In this document: piece by piece, positions 7,218 through 15,188 of the stretch | How the letters are laid out: each line of letters opens with the position of its first letter | How positions within the stretch are numbered: the first letter of the stretch is position 1 | NCBI RefSeq assembly: GCF_963677005.1 | Contig: NZ_OY781616.1 | Coordinates: forward strand, 2,551,001 to 2,615,000 | Direction of reading: 5' to 3' | Source: Maridesulfovibrio sp. | GTDB taxonomy: Bacteria > Desulfobacterota > Desulfovibrionia > Desulfovibrionales > Desulfovibrionaceae | DNA length: 64,000 nt | Made by a program: the position numbers and the translations under genes | The notes under the pieces: generated by a model | What the model saw: only the letters and a program-made list of their open reading frames with translations | Told to the model about the DNA's origin: nothing | Database searches by the model: none

Positions 7218-9257
7218 ATGCTCCTTATTGATATTAACGGCCTAGACGTTAGCAAGGCGGTTTTGGAATATGCCACTTTAGGTATTCCCGTCTTTCCATG
7301 CACAGGAAAGCGGCCTTGCGTTTCCGGTGGATTCAAGAGCGCGATTACTGATCCGAATCAAATCACCCAATGGTGGCAGCAATTCCCACAGGCAAATATC
7401 GGTAGCCCGACCGGAGCGAACAGTTTTGTTCTGGATATTGATCCTCCGCACGGAGAAGAGTCGCTTGCTTTGCTTGAAAGCCAGAACTCACCACTACCCG
7501 AGACACTGACCCAGCGAACCGGGAGTGGGGGACGGCATCTATTCTTCATACAGCCTGCTGATATTGAGATCCGCAACTCTGCCAGCAAGATCGGCAAGGG
7601 GCTCGATATCCGTGGAACTGGCGGTTATATCATCCTACCGCCATCGGTTCATGCTTCGGGTGATTCTTACCAATGGATAACCGAATGTTCTCCCGCTGAA
7701 GCTCCTGCTTGGCTGGTTGAGCTTATTCTTAATGGCTCAGCGTCCAACTCACAGACAAACCAAACTGCATACGTTCAATCTCTGCTGAAGGCCGAGACAG
7801 GGACTCGCAACGATTCGCTAAATAAGGCTGCTTTTCAAGTCGGGAGGGACATTGCTTCTGGTAAGGCGAATGGCGGGAATGTTGAAGCTATTGCTAAAGC
7901 AGCTTTACAAACTGGTTTGGGACCGAAGGAAGTTCAACGAACTCTTCAGAGCGGCGTGCAGGCCGGGAAGAAAGTTGTGGAAGAAAGCAATCCATATTCA
8001 GGGCTAACCACCTCTGCGTGGCCGATCCCGGATAAAGCCGCCTTTTACGGGTTTGCTGGTGAATTTGCGGAATTTGCTGTGGAGAAATCTGAAGCTGATC
8101 CTATTGCGGTTCTCGCTACTTTCCTGTGTCGGTTTGGTGTTGAGGTCGGGCAGTCTCCTCATATGTTTGCCGGAGAAAAGCAATACAGCAGGATTAATGC
8201 AGTGCTGGTCGGGCAGAGTTCAAAAGCGCGTAAAGGGACATCTTCCATTCCTATTAGGGAACTGTTCGCCTTCAATGAAAAGGAATGGATTCCGGCACAA
8301 ACTTCTCAAGGACCGCTGTCCAGTGGTGAGGGCTTAATCCATGCCATACGTGACCCGGAGCTGAAATATCACGTGGATAAAAGTACCGGGGTTGGTGAGC
8401 AGATTACTATAGACCCCGGAGTTGAAGACAAGCGTCTTTTCATCCTTGACCAAGAATTTGCAGGGGCTCTGGCTTGTACAAAACGTGAAGGCAATACTCT
8501 TTCAACCATTGTCCGTACATTGTTTGATGGCGGAACCATCGAGCCGCTGACCAAAACAAGCAAGCTGGTGGCAACAGATCCCCATGTTGCCATTACGACC
8601 CACATTACCTTGCAGGAGCTGCACGCTCGACTTGATCGGGTTGAGATCTTCAATGGCTTTGCAAACCGTTTCCTATGGCTCTGCGTCCGCAGAACAAAAT
8701 TGATCCCCTTCCCGGAACCTTTGGACAGTCAGCAGGTGAGAGCGTTTCAAAAGAAGCTCCTTTCATTGCTGGAGTCATCTAAAGTTCGTTCCCAGATGGA
8801 TTTTGATCCTGAGGCTAAAACGGAATGGGGAAACATATATCCATTGCTGGCGAAAGAACGTGCTGACTTGCTCGGTTCTGTGCTGAACCGCTCTGAAGCT
8901 TATGTCCGGCGTATTGCGTTGATTTACGCCTTGCTTGATGGAAGTGACTGCGTTCGGCTCCCTCATCTGAAAGCGGCTCTTGCTCTTTGGGATTATTGTG
9001 AACAGTCGGCGCGGTTCATCTTTGCAGGACTGGAAAGTGATTCGACCTGTCAGAAAATTATGGAAGCTTTGGAGGAGTCCGGCGGAAAGCTGGATACTTC
9101 CGGGCTGTATAAATTTTTCGGGAATCACATTTCAAAGCGAAAGATGACCGTGGCCCTGAATAATCTCCTTGCCAGCAAAAACATCCGAGTTGAGGAGTTG
9201 AAGCCGCAAGGAGGAGGGCGACCACGAAAAATATTTTATTTATGCGAAAAAAGCTAA
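7218..9257 (+). CDS. Bifunctional primase-polymerase with DUF3987-type C-terminal region
   Basis: A 679-residue replication protein. Residues 10-170 match the archaeo-eukaryotic-type prim-pol domain of mobile elements: GIPVFPC near the N-terminus, the metal-binding DIDPP motif at about residues 72-76, and the GSGGRHLFF / KGLDIRGTGGYIILPPS segments. The C-terminal half (from about residue 260) resembles YfjI/DUF3987 proteins, with a GQSSKARKGTSS nucleotide-binding-like stretch and LFILDQEFAG. It ends in a basic segment. It probably initiates replication of the excised element. The following 257 bp hold an inverted-repeat block that could be its origin. Confidence 0.85.
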   Translation: MLLIDINGLDVSKAVLEYATLGIPVFPCTGKRPCVSGGFKSAITDPNQITQWWQQFPQANIGSPTGANSFVLDIDPPHGEESLALLESQNSPLPETLTQRTGSGGRHLFFIQPADIEIRNSASKIGKGLDIRGTGGYIILPPSVHASGDSYQWITECSPAEAPAWLVELILNGSASNSQTNQTAYVQSLLKAETGTRNDSLNKAAFQVGRDIASGKANGGNVEAIAKAALQTGLGPKEVQRTLQSGVQAGKKVVEESNPYSGLTTSAWPIPDKAAFYGFAGEFAEFAVEKSEADPIAVLATFLCRFGVEVGQSPHMFAGEKQYSRINAVLVGQSSKARKGTSSIPIRELFAFNEKEWIPAQTSQGPLSSGEGLIHAIRDPELKYHVDKSTGVGEQITIDPGVEDKRLFILDQEFAGALACTKREGNTLSTIVRTLFDGGTIEPLTKTSKLVATDPHVAITTHITLQELHARLDRVEIFNGFANRFLWLCVRRTKLIPFPEPLDSQQVRAFQKKLLSLLESSKVRSQMDFDPEAKTEWGNIYPLLAKERADLLGSVLNRSEAYVRRIALIYALLDGSDCVRLPHLKAALALWDYCEQSARFIFAGLESDSTCQKIMEALEESGGKLDTSGLYKFFGNHISKRKMTVALNNLLASKNIRVEELKPQGGGRPRKIFYLCEKS

Positions 9258-9352
9258 TTTTGCGAATTTACTCAAAGTGCGTTGCGAGTAAGTTCGCAAA
9301 ATTCGCACGCTTCATATTGAATTAGTAAATTCGCAAAGTTCGCGAAATTAGC
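9253..9352. repeat. Inverted-repeat block between primase and mob genes (candidate origin or oriT)
   Basis: TTTGCGAATTTACT (9259-9272) is exactly complementary to AGTAAATTCGCAAA (9324-9337). The outer GCTAATTT is also mirrored by AAATTAGC at 9345-9352. Between and beside them are further TTCGCAAA/TTCGCGAA copies. The location, after the replication gene and before mobC, is where an origin or transfer origin would be expected. Confidence 0.5.
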
Positions 9353-9523
9353 AATATAAAATAAAAAAAGTGGATGTAGCACCTACTGAAAGGGCTTCGC
9401 TGGTGGAGTGTGCTTATCCTGTTAAGCCAGCCTACCCAATGTCGGACTTTTGCTCCGCAAAAACATTGGGGCTGGTGAGGGAGTTGCTCCGCCTCCCTTC
9501 AAACCCTCTGGATTTTGAAAGAC

Positions 9524-9823
9524 ATGACTGACGCCAAAAAAACTGAAAAATTATCCATGCGAGTTAGTTCGAAGGACAAAGAGTTAATTCTCGCTATGGC
9601 TGCTGAAAGTGGAATGAGCATGGCTGATTTTGTGCGCGTGCGGTTGGGGCAGACCAGATTGCGCCGCAGCAGAATAGAAAGAGAGAAGCTGCTCCACTTG
9701 GCGCGTATCGGAAACAATCTGAACCAAATTGCACGCTGGGCGAATACGCACAAGAACAGCGCGGACGCTCTGCTGATCCTTGCCGAGCTGGCCTCCATCG
9801 AGCAGGAGCTGAAATGTATATGA
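9524..9823 (+). CDS. mobC: MobC-like relaxosome protein
   Basis: About 99 residues. The N-terminal part KLSMRVSSKDKELILAMAAESGMSMADFVRVR is a ribbon-helix-helix-like DNA-binding segment, and the later LLHLARIGNNLNQIARWAN is the MobC signature. MobC proteins bind oriT and assist relaxase nicking. A TTG at 9515 could also start the frame. The gene overlaps the relaxase by 10 bp, which indicates translational coupling. Confidence 0.82.
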   Translation: MTDAKKTEKLSMRVSSKDKELILAMAAESGMSMADFVRVRLGQTRLRRSRIEREKLLHLARIGNNLNQIARWANTHKNSADALLILAELASIEQELKCI

Positions 9824-11286
9824 AGGTATTCGCTCATGGTCAGGGTAATGGTGCTCAGGCCGTGGGGTACGTGATTGACCCGAAACGGAAAGGTCGTGAG
9901 GAGTCCCCGCCGGAAGTCCTGCGTGGTGATCCGGAAATGGTCCAACAGGTAATAGGCTCAACAGATCGAAAATGGAAGTACACATCCGGTGTGCTGTCTT
10001 GGGCTCCTGAAGACAAAGTCAGCCCTGAAGTTGAGCGCAAGGTCATGGATGACTTTGAAAAGACAGCTTTTGCAGGAATGGAGTCGGATCAATATTCCAT
10101 CCTTTGGGTTCGGCATAGCCATGCCGGACATCATGAATTGCATTTCATCATTCCGCGCACTGAGCTTCACCAAGACAAGGCCATGAATCCATGCCCGCCG
10201 GGATGGCAGAAGCAATATGATGTCTGGCGGGATCTTTGGAATGAGCGAATGGAGTGGGCAAGACCGGATGACCCGAACCGGGCGCGAGTATCTCAGCCCG
10301 GAAAGGTAATCCAGTTTAGTAACAAGAGTCGGGCTGAACTTAAGGATCAGATTACAAGTCATCTGGCCGAAGGTATTGCTAAAGGCATTTATCAAGAAAG
10401 GAATGATCTGATTCAAGCTCTAGAGTCCGCAGGTTTTGCCATTCCGCGCAAAGGTAAAAATTACATCACGCTGGAGTCACCACAGGACGGCCAACGCATA
10501 AGGATGAAGGGAGGGATATATGCAGCATCTTGGCGAGCTGAGCAACAAATTGAAGGAACAGGTGGACGCCCAATCCAAGGAGCTGGAGCAAGCCGTACAG
10601 AGCGTATTTCAAGACTTGAGCGAGAGCTTGAGGAAGTGCGCAGCGTCCGAGCTGAATATCATATCCAAAGATATGGAGGACCGCCTTCAGGAACTCAAGA
10701 AAAAGCAATCCAAGATCTCGGCCCACTACTGGAGGCAAAGCATTTTGGTGAACTTCGTGTCCGCACTGTTGTTGGTAACAATATCTGTCTGCATGACCGA
10801 ATTCTACGGCTGGAGAATCAAAGAAAAGCATCAGGAGCTAACAAGCATCAACGCGCAAATAGCAATCCAGAAGAAGAAAGAAAGCAAATTTACGAAATGG
10901 GGCATCAACGCCTACCAGAACGACAGCCAGAAATATCTGGTCTTCCCCAAAGGGATAAAGTTGGAAATAGCCAAAACAAACAGCGGCCAGCCAGCCGTTT
11001 TACTAACGAGGTAGATCATGAACGAGTTAAGTCGGAGCTTATCGGAGACACTAAGCCGCTTAAGCGAGGAGCAAAGGCAAAAGCTGAAAGATCAAGACCG
11101 CAAGATAACCGCACAAGGGCAAAGGATTTCCGAGCTGGAACAGGAGGTCCAAGGTTGCCGGGATTTGCTGAGCGGATTGGAAGGTGTTTTGAGCGAGTTG
11201 GAGAAGGTGTGTCTAAATACATTAAAATAAATAAGCGAAAAACAATAAGCAAACAAAACTCTGTAAGAGTTATCAGCAGGATGTGA
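9814..11286 (+). CDS. mobA: Relaxase / mobilization nuclease, ColE1 MbeA-like
   Basis: A 490-residue relaxase that would nick oriT and pilot the strand. The metal/catalytic cluster reads HSHAGHHELHFIIPR at residues 101-115. H101, E108 and H110 keep the spacing of the HEN signature I recall for ColE1 MbeA, with His in place of Asn. The N-terminal AHGQGNGAQAVGYV includes the usual strand before the active site. The C-terminal 250 residues are hydrophilic and overlap two genes in another frame (10520 and 11018), as in ColE1 mbeA/B/D. GGAG lies upstream of ATG 9814. Confidence 0.85.
   Translation: MYMKVFAHGQGNGAQAVGYVIDPKRKGREESPPEVLRGDPEMVQQVIGSTDRKWKYTSGVLSWAPEDKVSPEVERKVMDDFEKTAFAGMESDQYSILWVRHSHAGHHELHFIIPRTELHQDKAMNPCPPGWQKQYDVWRDLWNERMEWARPDDPNRARVSQPGKVIQFSNKSRAELKDQITSHLAEGIAKGIYQERNDLIQALESAGFAIPRKGKNYITLESPQDGQRIRMKGGIYAASWRAEQQIEGTGGRPIQGAGASRTERISRLERELEEVRSVRAEYHIQRYGGPPSGTQEKAIQDLGPLLEAKHFGELRVRTVVGNNICLHDRILRLENQRKASGANKHQRANSNPEEERKQIYEMGHQRLPERQPEISGLPQRDKVGNSQNKQRPASRFTNEVDHERVKSELIGDTKPLKRGAKAKAERSRPQDNRTRAKDFRAGTGGPRLPGFAERIGRCFERVGEGVSKYIKINKRKTISKQNSVRVISRM
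10520..11014 (+). CDS. MobB-like coiled-coil membrane protein nested in mobA
   Basis: A 164-residue gene wholly inside mobA in the next frame. It has its own strong ribosome site (GGGAGGGATATATG). The first 75 residues are a coiled coil (NKLKEQVDAQSKELEQAVQS...), followed by one membrane segment around residues 78-92 (FVSALLLVTISVCM) and a basic tail. This layout is that of ColE1 MbeB, which stabilises the relaxosome and links it to the coupling protein. Coding on two frames at once is supported by the conserved mob arrangement. Confidence 0.72.
   Translation: MQHLGELSNKLKEQVDAQSKELEQAVQSVFQDLSESLRKCAASELNIISKDMEDRLQELKKKQSKISAHYWRQSILVNFVSALLLVTISVCMTEFYGWRIKEKHQELTSINAQIAIQKKKESKFTKWGINAYQNDSQKYLVFPKGIKLEIAKTNSGQPAVLLTR
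11018..11230 (+). CDS. MobD-like coiled-coil protein nested in mobA
   Basis: A 70-residue gene 3 bp after the MobB-like stop, again inside mobA in the same alternate frame, with a GAGGT ribosome site before ATG 11018. Nearly the entire product is a heptad-type coiled coil (LSEEQRQKLKDQDRKITAQ...). ColE1 MbeD is a similarly short coiled-coil protein in the same position, involved in mobilization/entry exclusion. Confidence 0.65.
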   Translation: MNELSRSLSETLSRLSEEQRQKLKDQDRKITAQGQRISELEQEVQGCRDLLSGLEGVLSELEKVCLNTLK

Positions 11287-11366
11287 ATTTTGGTGTGAAG
11301 CCCAGAGGGGTAGCAATTTTCTGGAAAATTAAATACGAACATGGTATATTTTTTTAGGAGATAATA

Positions 11367-12329
11367 ATGGCTACAGCAGAACAAATTAAATCCCTGATCA
11401 GGTCGCATGTCGATGAAGATAGGGACAGATTTTTAACTATAGCCCTTCAGGTTGCAGCTCATGAGGCCAGAAAGGGGCACTCCGCTATAGCCAACGATAT
11501 AAAAAGTTTAGTTGATAAAGCAAAGTCCTCCACTCAAAAAGTAATACCTTTTAATCGTGATTTTAATGATCTTGTTTTGGGGTCAACTCCTCACACTCGA
11601 CTTTCAGATATAATTCTTGAAAAAAGTAAAATCGAAAGAATCGAGAGAGTTGTTCTTGAGTACCATAAACAGGATCAGCTAAAAAAGCACGGTATGACAA
11701 ACCGCCGAAAAATCCTTCTCGCAGGTCCTCCCGGCACAGGTAAAACTATGACCTCTTCAGTTCTGGCTGGAGAGTTGAAACTGCCGCTGTATACCATTTT
11801 GATGGACAAATTGGTCACAAAATTTATGGGTGAGACTAGTGCCAAGTTGCGTCAAATTTTCGATATAATTTCATCACAAAGAGGGGTTTATCTTTTTGAT
11901 GAATTTGATGCCATTGGGGCCGAACGGGGGCGGGAAAATGATGTCGGTGAAATGCGGCGCGTTCTAAATTCATTTTTACAGCTAATTGAGCAAGATAATT
12001 CAGATAGTTTGATTGTTGCCGCAACGAACAATGCTAATATTTTAGACCAAGCTCTTTTTAGACGTTTTGACGACGTCCTTTACTATGACTTACCTTCTGA
12101 AGATGAAGCTTTTCAGTTAGTCAAAAATCGCTTGGCGAACTTCAAGCCTGCCCGATTAATCTTATCCTCAATAGGTGATGCTGTACGGGGGTTAAGTCAT
12201 GCGGAAGTTGTTCAGGCTTGCGATGATTCAATAAAGCATGCTATATTATCCGATAAGAGTAAGGTTACAGTTGGAATTCTGAAAAATATGCTTCAAGAGC
12301 GCAAGTCAGCTTACGGAAAATCGAATTAA
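11367..12329 (+). CDS. iteA: AAA+ ATPase of an anti-phage ATPase-subtilase pair (IteA type)
   Basis: A 320-residue classical AAA+ ATPase: Walker A GPPGTGKT at 120-127, Walker B LFDEFD at 176-181, sensor VAATNN and an arginine-finger-like RRFDDVLYYD. The N-terminal 90 residues are a helical substrate/partner domain. TAGGAG precedes ATG 11367. It is followed after 12 bp by an S8 subtilase. This tandem occurs in defence islands; I recall the names IteA/IteS from family databases but could not check them. The ATPase is presumed to gate or activate the protease on infection. Confidence 0.78.
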   Translation: MATAEQIKSLIRSHVDEDRDRFLTIALQVAAHEARKGHSAIANDIKSLVDKAKSSTQKVIPFNRDFNDLVLGSTPHTRLSDIILEKSKIERIERVVLEYHKQDQLKKHGMTNRRKILLAGPPGTGKTMTSSVLAGELKLPLYTILMDKLVTKFMGETSAKLRQIFDIISSQRGVYLFDEFDAIGAERGRENDVGEMRRVLNSFLQLIEQDNSDSLIVAATNNANILDQALFRRFDDVLYYDLPSEDEAFQLVKNRLANFKPARLILSSIGDAVRGLSHAEVVQACDDSIKHAILSDKSKVTVGILKNMLQERKSAYGKSN

Positions 12330-12341
12330 AAATTACACACC

Positions 12342-14882
12342 ATGCCTGAATTACCTCATATTTTTGTGTCTGGGACTGCGGAAGTCAACCCTTATACGAG
12401 TTCTGCATCAGGAGGAAGAAGACCTGTCTTACAAGCTCGTAATAGAGCCGGACACGGAGAAGCCGTGCAAATTAAGCTTGAGGCCGCACGGCAAGCAACT
12501 TTAGAGCGATCAGAGAGTAGAACTGCATTCTCTCTTCCTACACGCCAAGGAACATATCTCGAATTTGAAAGTGCGCCCGGTTCTGATCTTATTACGAAGA
12601 GTTTGGAGAATAGAGGCAAGAACATCCGTTTACTGAATGTTCGTACAGTCAATACTGGTGATAATGAGGACTCCCCACAGATAGTAACAAAGGCAACTGT
12701 TTTTATACCATCAGGGGAGGAGGGCTATTTTGTCGAACGAGTTCGGCAGTTTGTAGAGGAAGAAACCTCACGTGGTAAGCCGAAAAACTTTAATCTGCTA
12801 ACTAGTATTGAAAATGTCCAATTAGCTCTACTTGAGTCTCTCTGGACTGATGACGTTGCTTTAATCCCTAATGATGACCCTGTCTGGTGTGAGGTCTGGC
12901 TTCGCGGTGATACTCCGGAAGTTGTATCCGATTTTCGATCTCTTGCCGCTAGATTAAATTATCCAACCCAAGAAGGGTGTCTTGTCTTTCCTGAAAGGAC
13001 TGTTATTCTTGTGCAGGTCAATCAGGAAGGGCTAACCCAATTGCTTGAGTCGTCAGACTCTTTGGCAGAATTCAGAAAAGCAAAAGAAACAGCTAATTTC
13101 TGGATAGAATTGGAGAATCTTGACCAGAGTGAATGGGTTGAGAATCTTGAAGGGAGACTCTCTGTCTCTCCTGATCCCAGTGTAGCCATAAATATCCTCG
13201 ATACGGGTGTTAATAATGGGCATGATTTGCTTGCTCCTGTTTTACAGGATACGGATAAGCATGCCTATTCACCAGATTGGGGAACAGATGACCATAAGGG
13301 CCATGGGACTTTGATGAGTGGATTGGCTGCATATGGAAATCTCCAACAATGTCTTGAGACTGATCATGCCGTAACGATCTCACATTGCCTTGAGTCCGTT
13401 AAAATTTTGCCGCCACGTGGGCATAATGTCCCAACTTTATACGGCACGATTACTTCGCAAGCGACAAGTTTTGTAGAAATCCAAGCCCCAGATCGAACCC
13501 ATATTCACTGTATGGCTGTAACTGCCGATGATGGAAGAGATAAGGGCAAACCTTCTTCTTGGTCTGCTGCAATTGATGCTCTTGCTGCTGGGCTTTCTAT
13601 CGATCAATTAGTTCGTGGCAGAGATGACAGTGAAATTATTTTGGGTGAGCGTCGTTTATACATTGTTTCTGCGGGAAATCTTGAAGGACAGGAAGAATGG
13701 CAGAATTATCCCGATAGCAATAAAAATTCATCTCTTCTTGATCCTGCACAATCATGGAATGCACTTACAGTTGGGGCTTATACCGAAAAGGATTATATAT
13801 CTGATACAAATTTAACTGAGTACACGACTGTAGCCCCTTCAGGAAGTCTGTCTCCGTATAGCACAACATCGTGCATGTGGGAAAATAAATGGCCCAACAA
13901 ACCTGATATTGTGATGGAGGGGGGAAATTTAATTAAAGCCCCTGATGGATTTTGTTCTGAATGTGAGGATACTTCGCTACTGTCTTTAAGTCATTTGCCT
14001 AGGGAGAATCAATTCGATTGGATTAATGCAACAAGTGCGGCTACAGCACAGGCTTCTTGGATGGCAGCGCAGATCCAAGACACATATCCTGAAGCTTGGC
14101 CTGAGACAGTGCGTGCTTTGATGGTACATTCTGCTATTTGGCCAGAAAGAATGAAGAGCGAGTTCTTAGATTCGCAAAACAGAACAGATTACGCACGTCT
14201 TTTAAGAGTTTGCGGCTATGGCGTACCTGCTCTTGATAGAGCTTTGAACTGCGCTTCTAATCGACTTACATTAATTGCCCAAAGTTCATTACAGCCCTAC
14301 GATAGAGCGGAAAGAGGATCAAGATACAGAACTAAAGATATGAACATTCATGAGTTGCCTTGGCCTAAAGATGTGCTTGAAAGTCTTGGTGATACTCAAA
14401 TCACCATGCGTATAACGCTGTCATATTTTATAGAGCCTGGACCGGGGGAAGTTGGCTGGAAAGACAAATATAGATACGCCTCCTTTGCGCTAAGATTTGA
14501 TTTAAACAGTCCTTTAGAAACAAAAGATCAATTTCGGATAAGACTCAGTGCCGCAGCACGAGACGAAGATGAAGTAGTTGAGACGGACAGCGGAAGTGCT
14601 CGCTGGACAATAGGTTCCAATGGTCGGTCGAGAGGATCTATTAGCTCTGATATTTGGACTGGCTCAGCCGCAGAATTGGCTGCTTGTAATCTTGTGGGGA
14701 TTTATCCCGTAATCGGATGGTGGCGTGAAAGGGCATGGCTTGGTCGGTGGAACCAGCAAGCTCGATACTCCCTCGTTGTATCGCTTCATTCACCAGAGCA
14801 AAACATTGACCAGCCCATTGATATTTATACTCCTGTGGCAAATCAGGTCGGAATCACTACGGAAGTTCCTATTGAGACTTAA
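12342..14882 (+). CDS. iteS: S8 subtilisin-like protease partner (IteS type)
   Basis: An 846-residue protein. The S8 catalytic triad is visible: Asp287 in NILDTGVNNGHD, His321 in KGHGTLMSG and Ser565 in NATSAATAQASW. No signal peptide is present, so it acts in the cytoplasm, unlike most subtilases. The N-terminal 270 residues and the C-terminal 250 residues (beta-rich) are additional to the protease core and may sense or restrain. It is coupled to the AAA ATPase upstream. Function is probably abortive proteolysis during phage attack; this is inferred from the pair, not shown. Confidence 0.78.
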   Translation: MPELPHIFVSGTAEVNPYTSSASGGRRPVLQARNRAGHGEAVQIKLEAARQATLERSESRTAFSLPTRQGTYLEFESAPGSDLITKSLENRGKNIRLLNVRTVNTGDNEDSPQIVTKATVFIPSGEEGYFVERVRQFVEEETSRGKPKNFNLLTSIENVQLALLESLWTDDVALIPNDDPVWCEVWLRGDTPEVVSDFRSLAARLNYPTQEGCLVFPERTVILVQVNQEGLTQLLESSDSLAEFRKAKETANFWIELENLDQSEWVENLEGRLSVSPDPSVAINILDTGVNNGHDLLAPVLQDTDKHAYSPDWGTDDHKGHGTLMSGLAAYGNLQQCLETDHAVTISHCLESVKILPPRGHNVPTLYGTITSQATSFVEIQAPDRTHIHCMAVTADDGRDKGKPSSWSAAIDALAAGLSIDQLVRGRDDSEIILGERRLYIVSAGNLEGQEEWQNYPDSNKNSSLLDPAQSWNALTVGAYTEKDYISDTNLTEYTTVAPSGSLSPYSTTSCMWENKWPNKPDIVMEGGNLIKAPDGFCSECEDTSLLSLSHLPRENQFDWINATSAATAQASWMAAQIQDTYPEAWPETVRALMVHSAIWPERMKSEFLDSQNRTDYARLLRVCGYGVPALDRALNCASNRLTLIAQSSLQPYDRAERGSRYRTKDMNIHELPWPKDVLESLGDTQITMRITLSYFIEPGPGEVGWKDKYRYASFALRFDLNSPLETKDQFRIRLSAAARDEDEVVETDSGSARWTIGSNGRSRGSISSDIWTGSAAELAACNLVGIYPVIGWWRERAWLGRWNQQARYSLVVSLHSPEQNIDQPIDIYTPVANQVGITTEVPIET

Positions 14883-14957
14883 TACGTCTGATGCTTGCCG
14901 TGGACATTTTTTTGCGCGGCCTTGTTTCGTGAATATACAAATCATTATAGGTAAGCC

Positions 14958-15161
14958 ATGATAGTTTTAAATGAGCATGTTGAAAATAACGGCAGTGTCC
15001 CCGATGCTTATTGTGACAAGTGTAATCTTGAATGTGAAAGTCTCCCTTTGATTAGTGGTGAAATAAAAGGCAAGAGTGTGCGCATTATGCGTTGCCCTAA
15101 ATGTAAGGATACTGGTGAATTTCGTCGCACTGGTGATGGGGAATGGGAGTTTCCTGAGTAG
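14958..15161 (+). CDS. Small zinc-ribbon protein
   Basis: 67 residues with two CxxC knuckles (Cys19/Cys22 in YCDKC and Cys46/Cys49 in RCPKC), separated by 23 residues: a zinc ribbon. AGGTAA lies upstream of ATG 14958. It lies 75 bp after the subtilase gene on the same strand and converges with the STAND gene. It may be a third component or an unrelated small regulator; no family is recognised. Confidence 0.55.
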   Translation: MIVLNEHVENNGSVPDAYCDKCNLECESLPLISGEIKGKSVRIMRCPKCKDTGEFRRTGDGEWEFPE

Positions 15162-15188
15162 GTATTGAAAAATTTTAAAACTGCTGGT

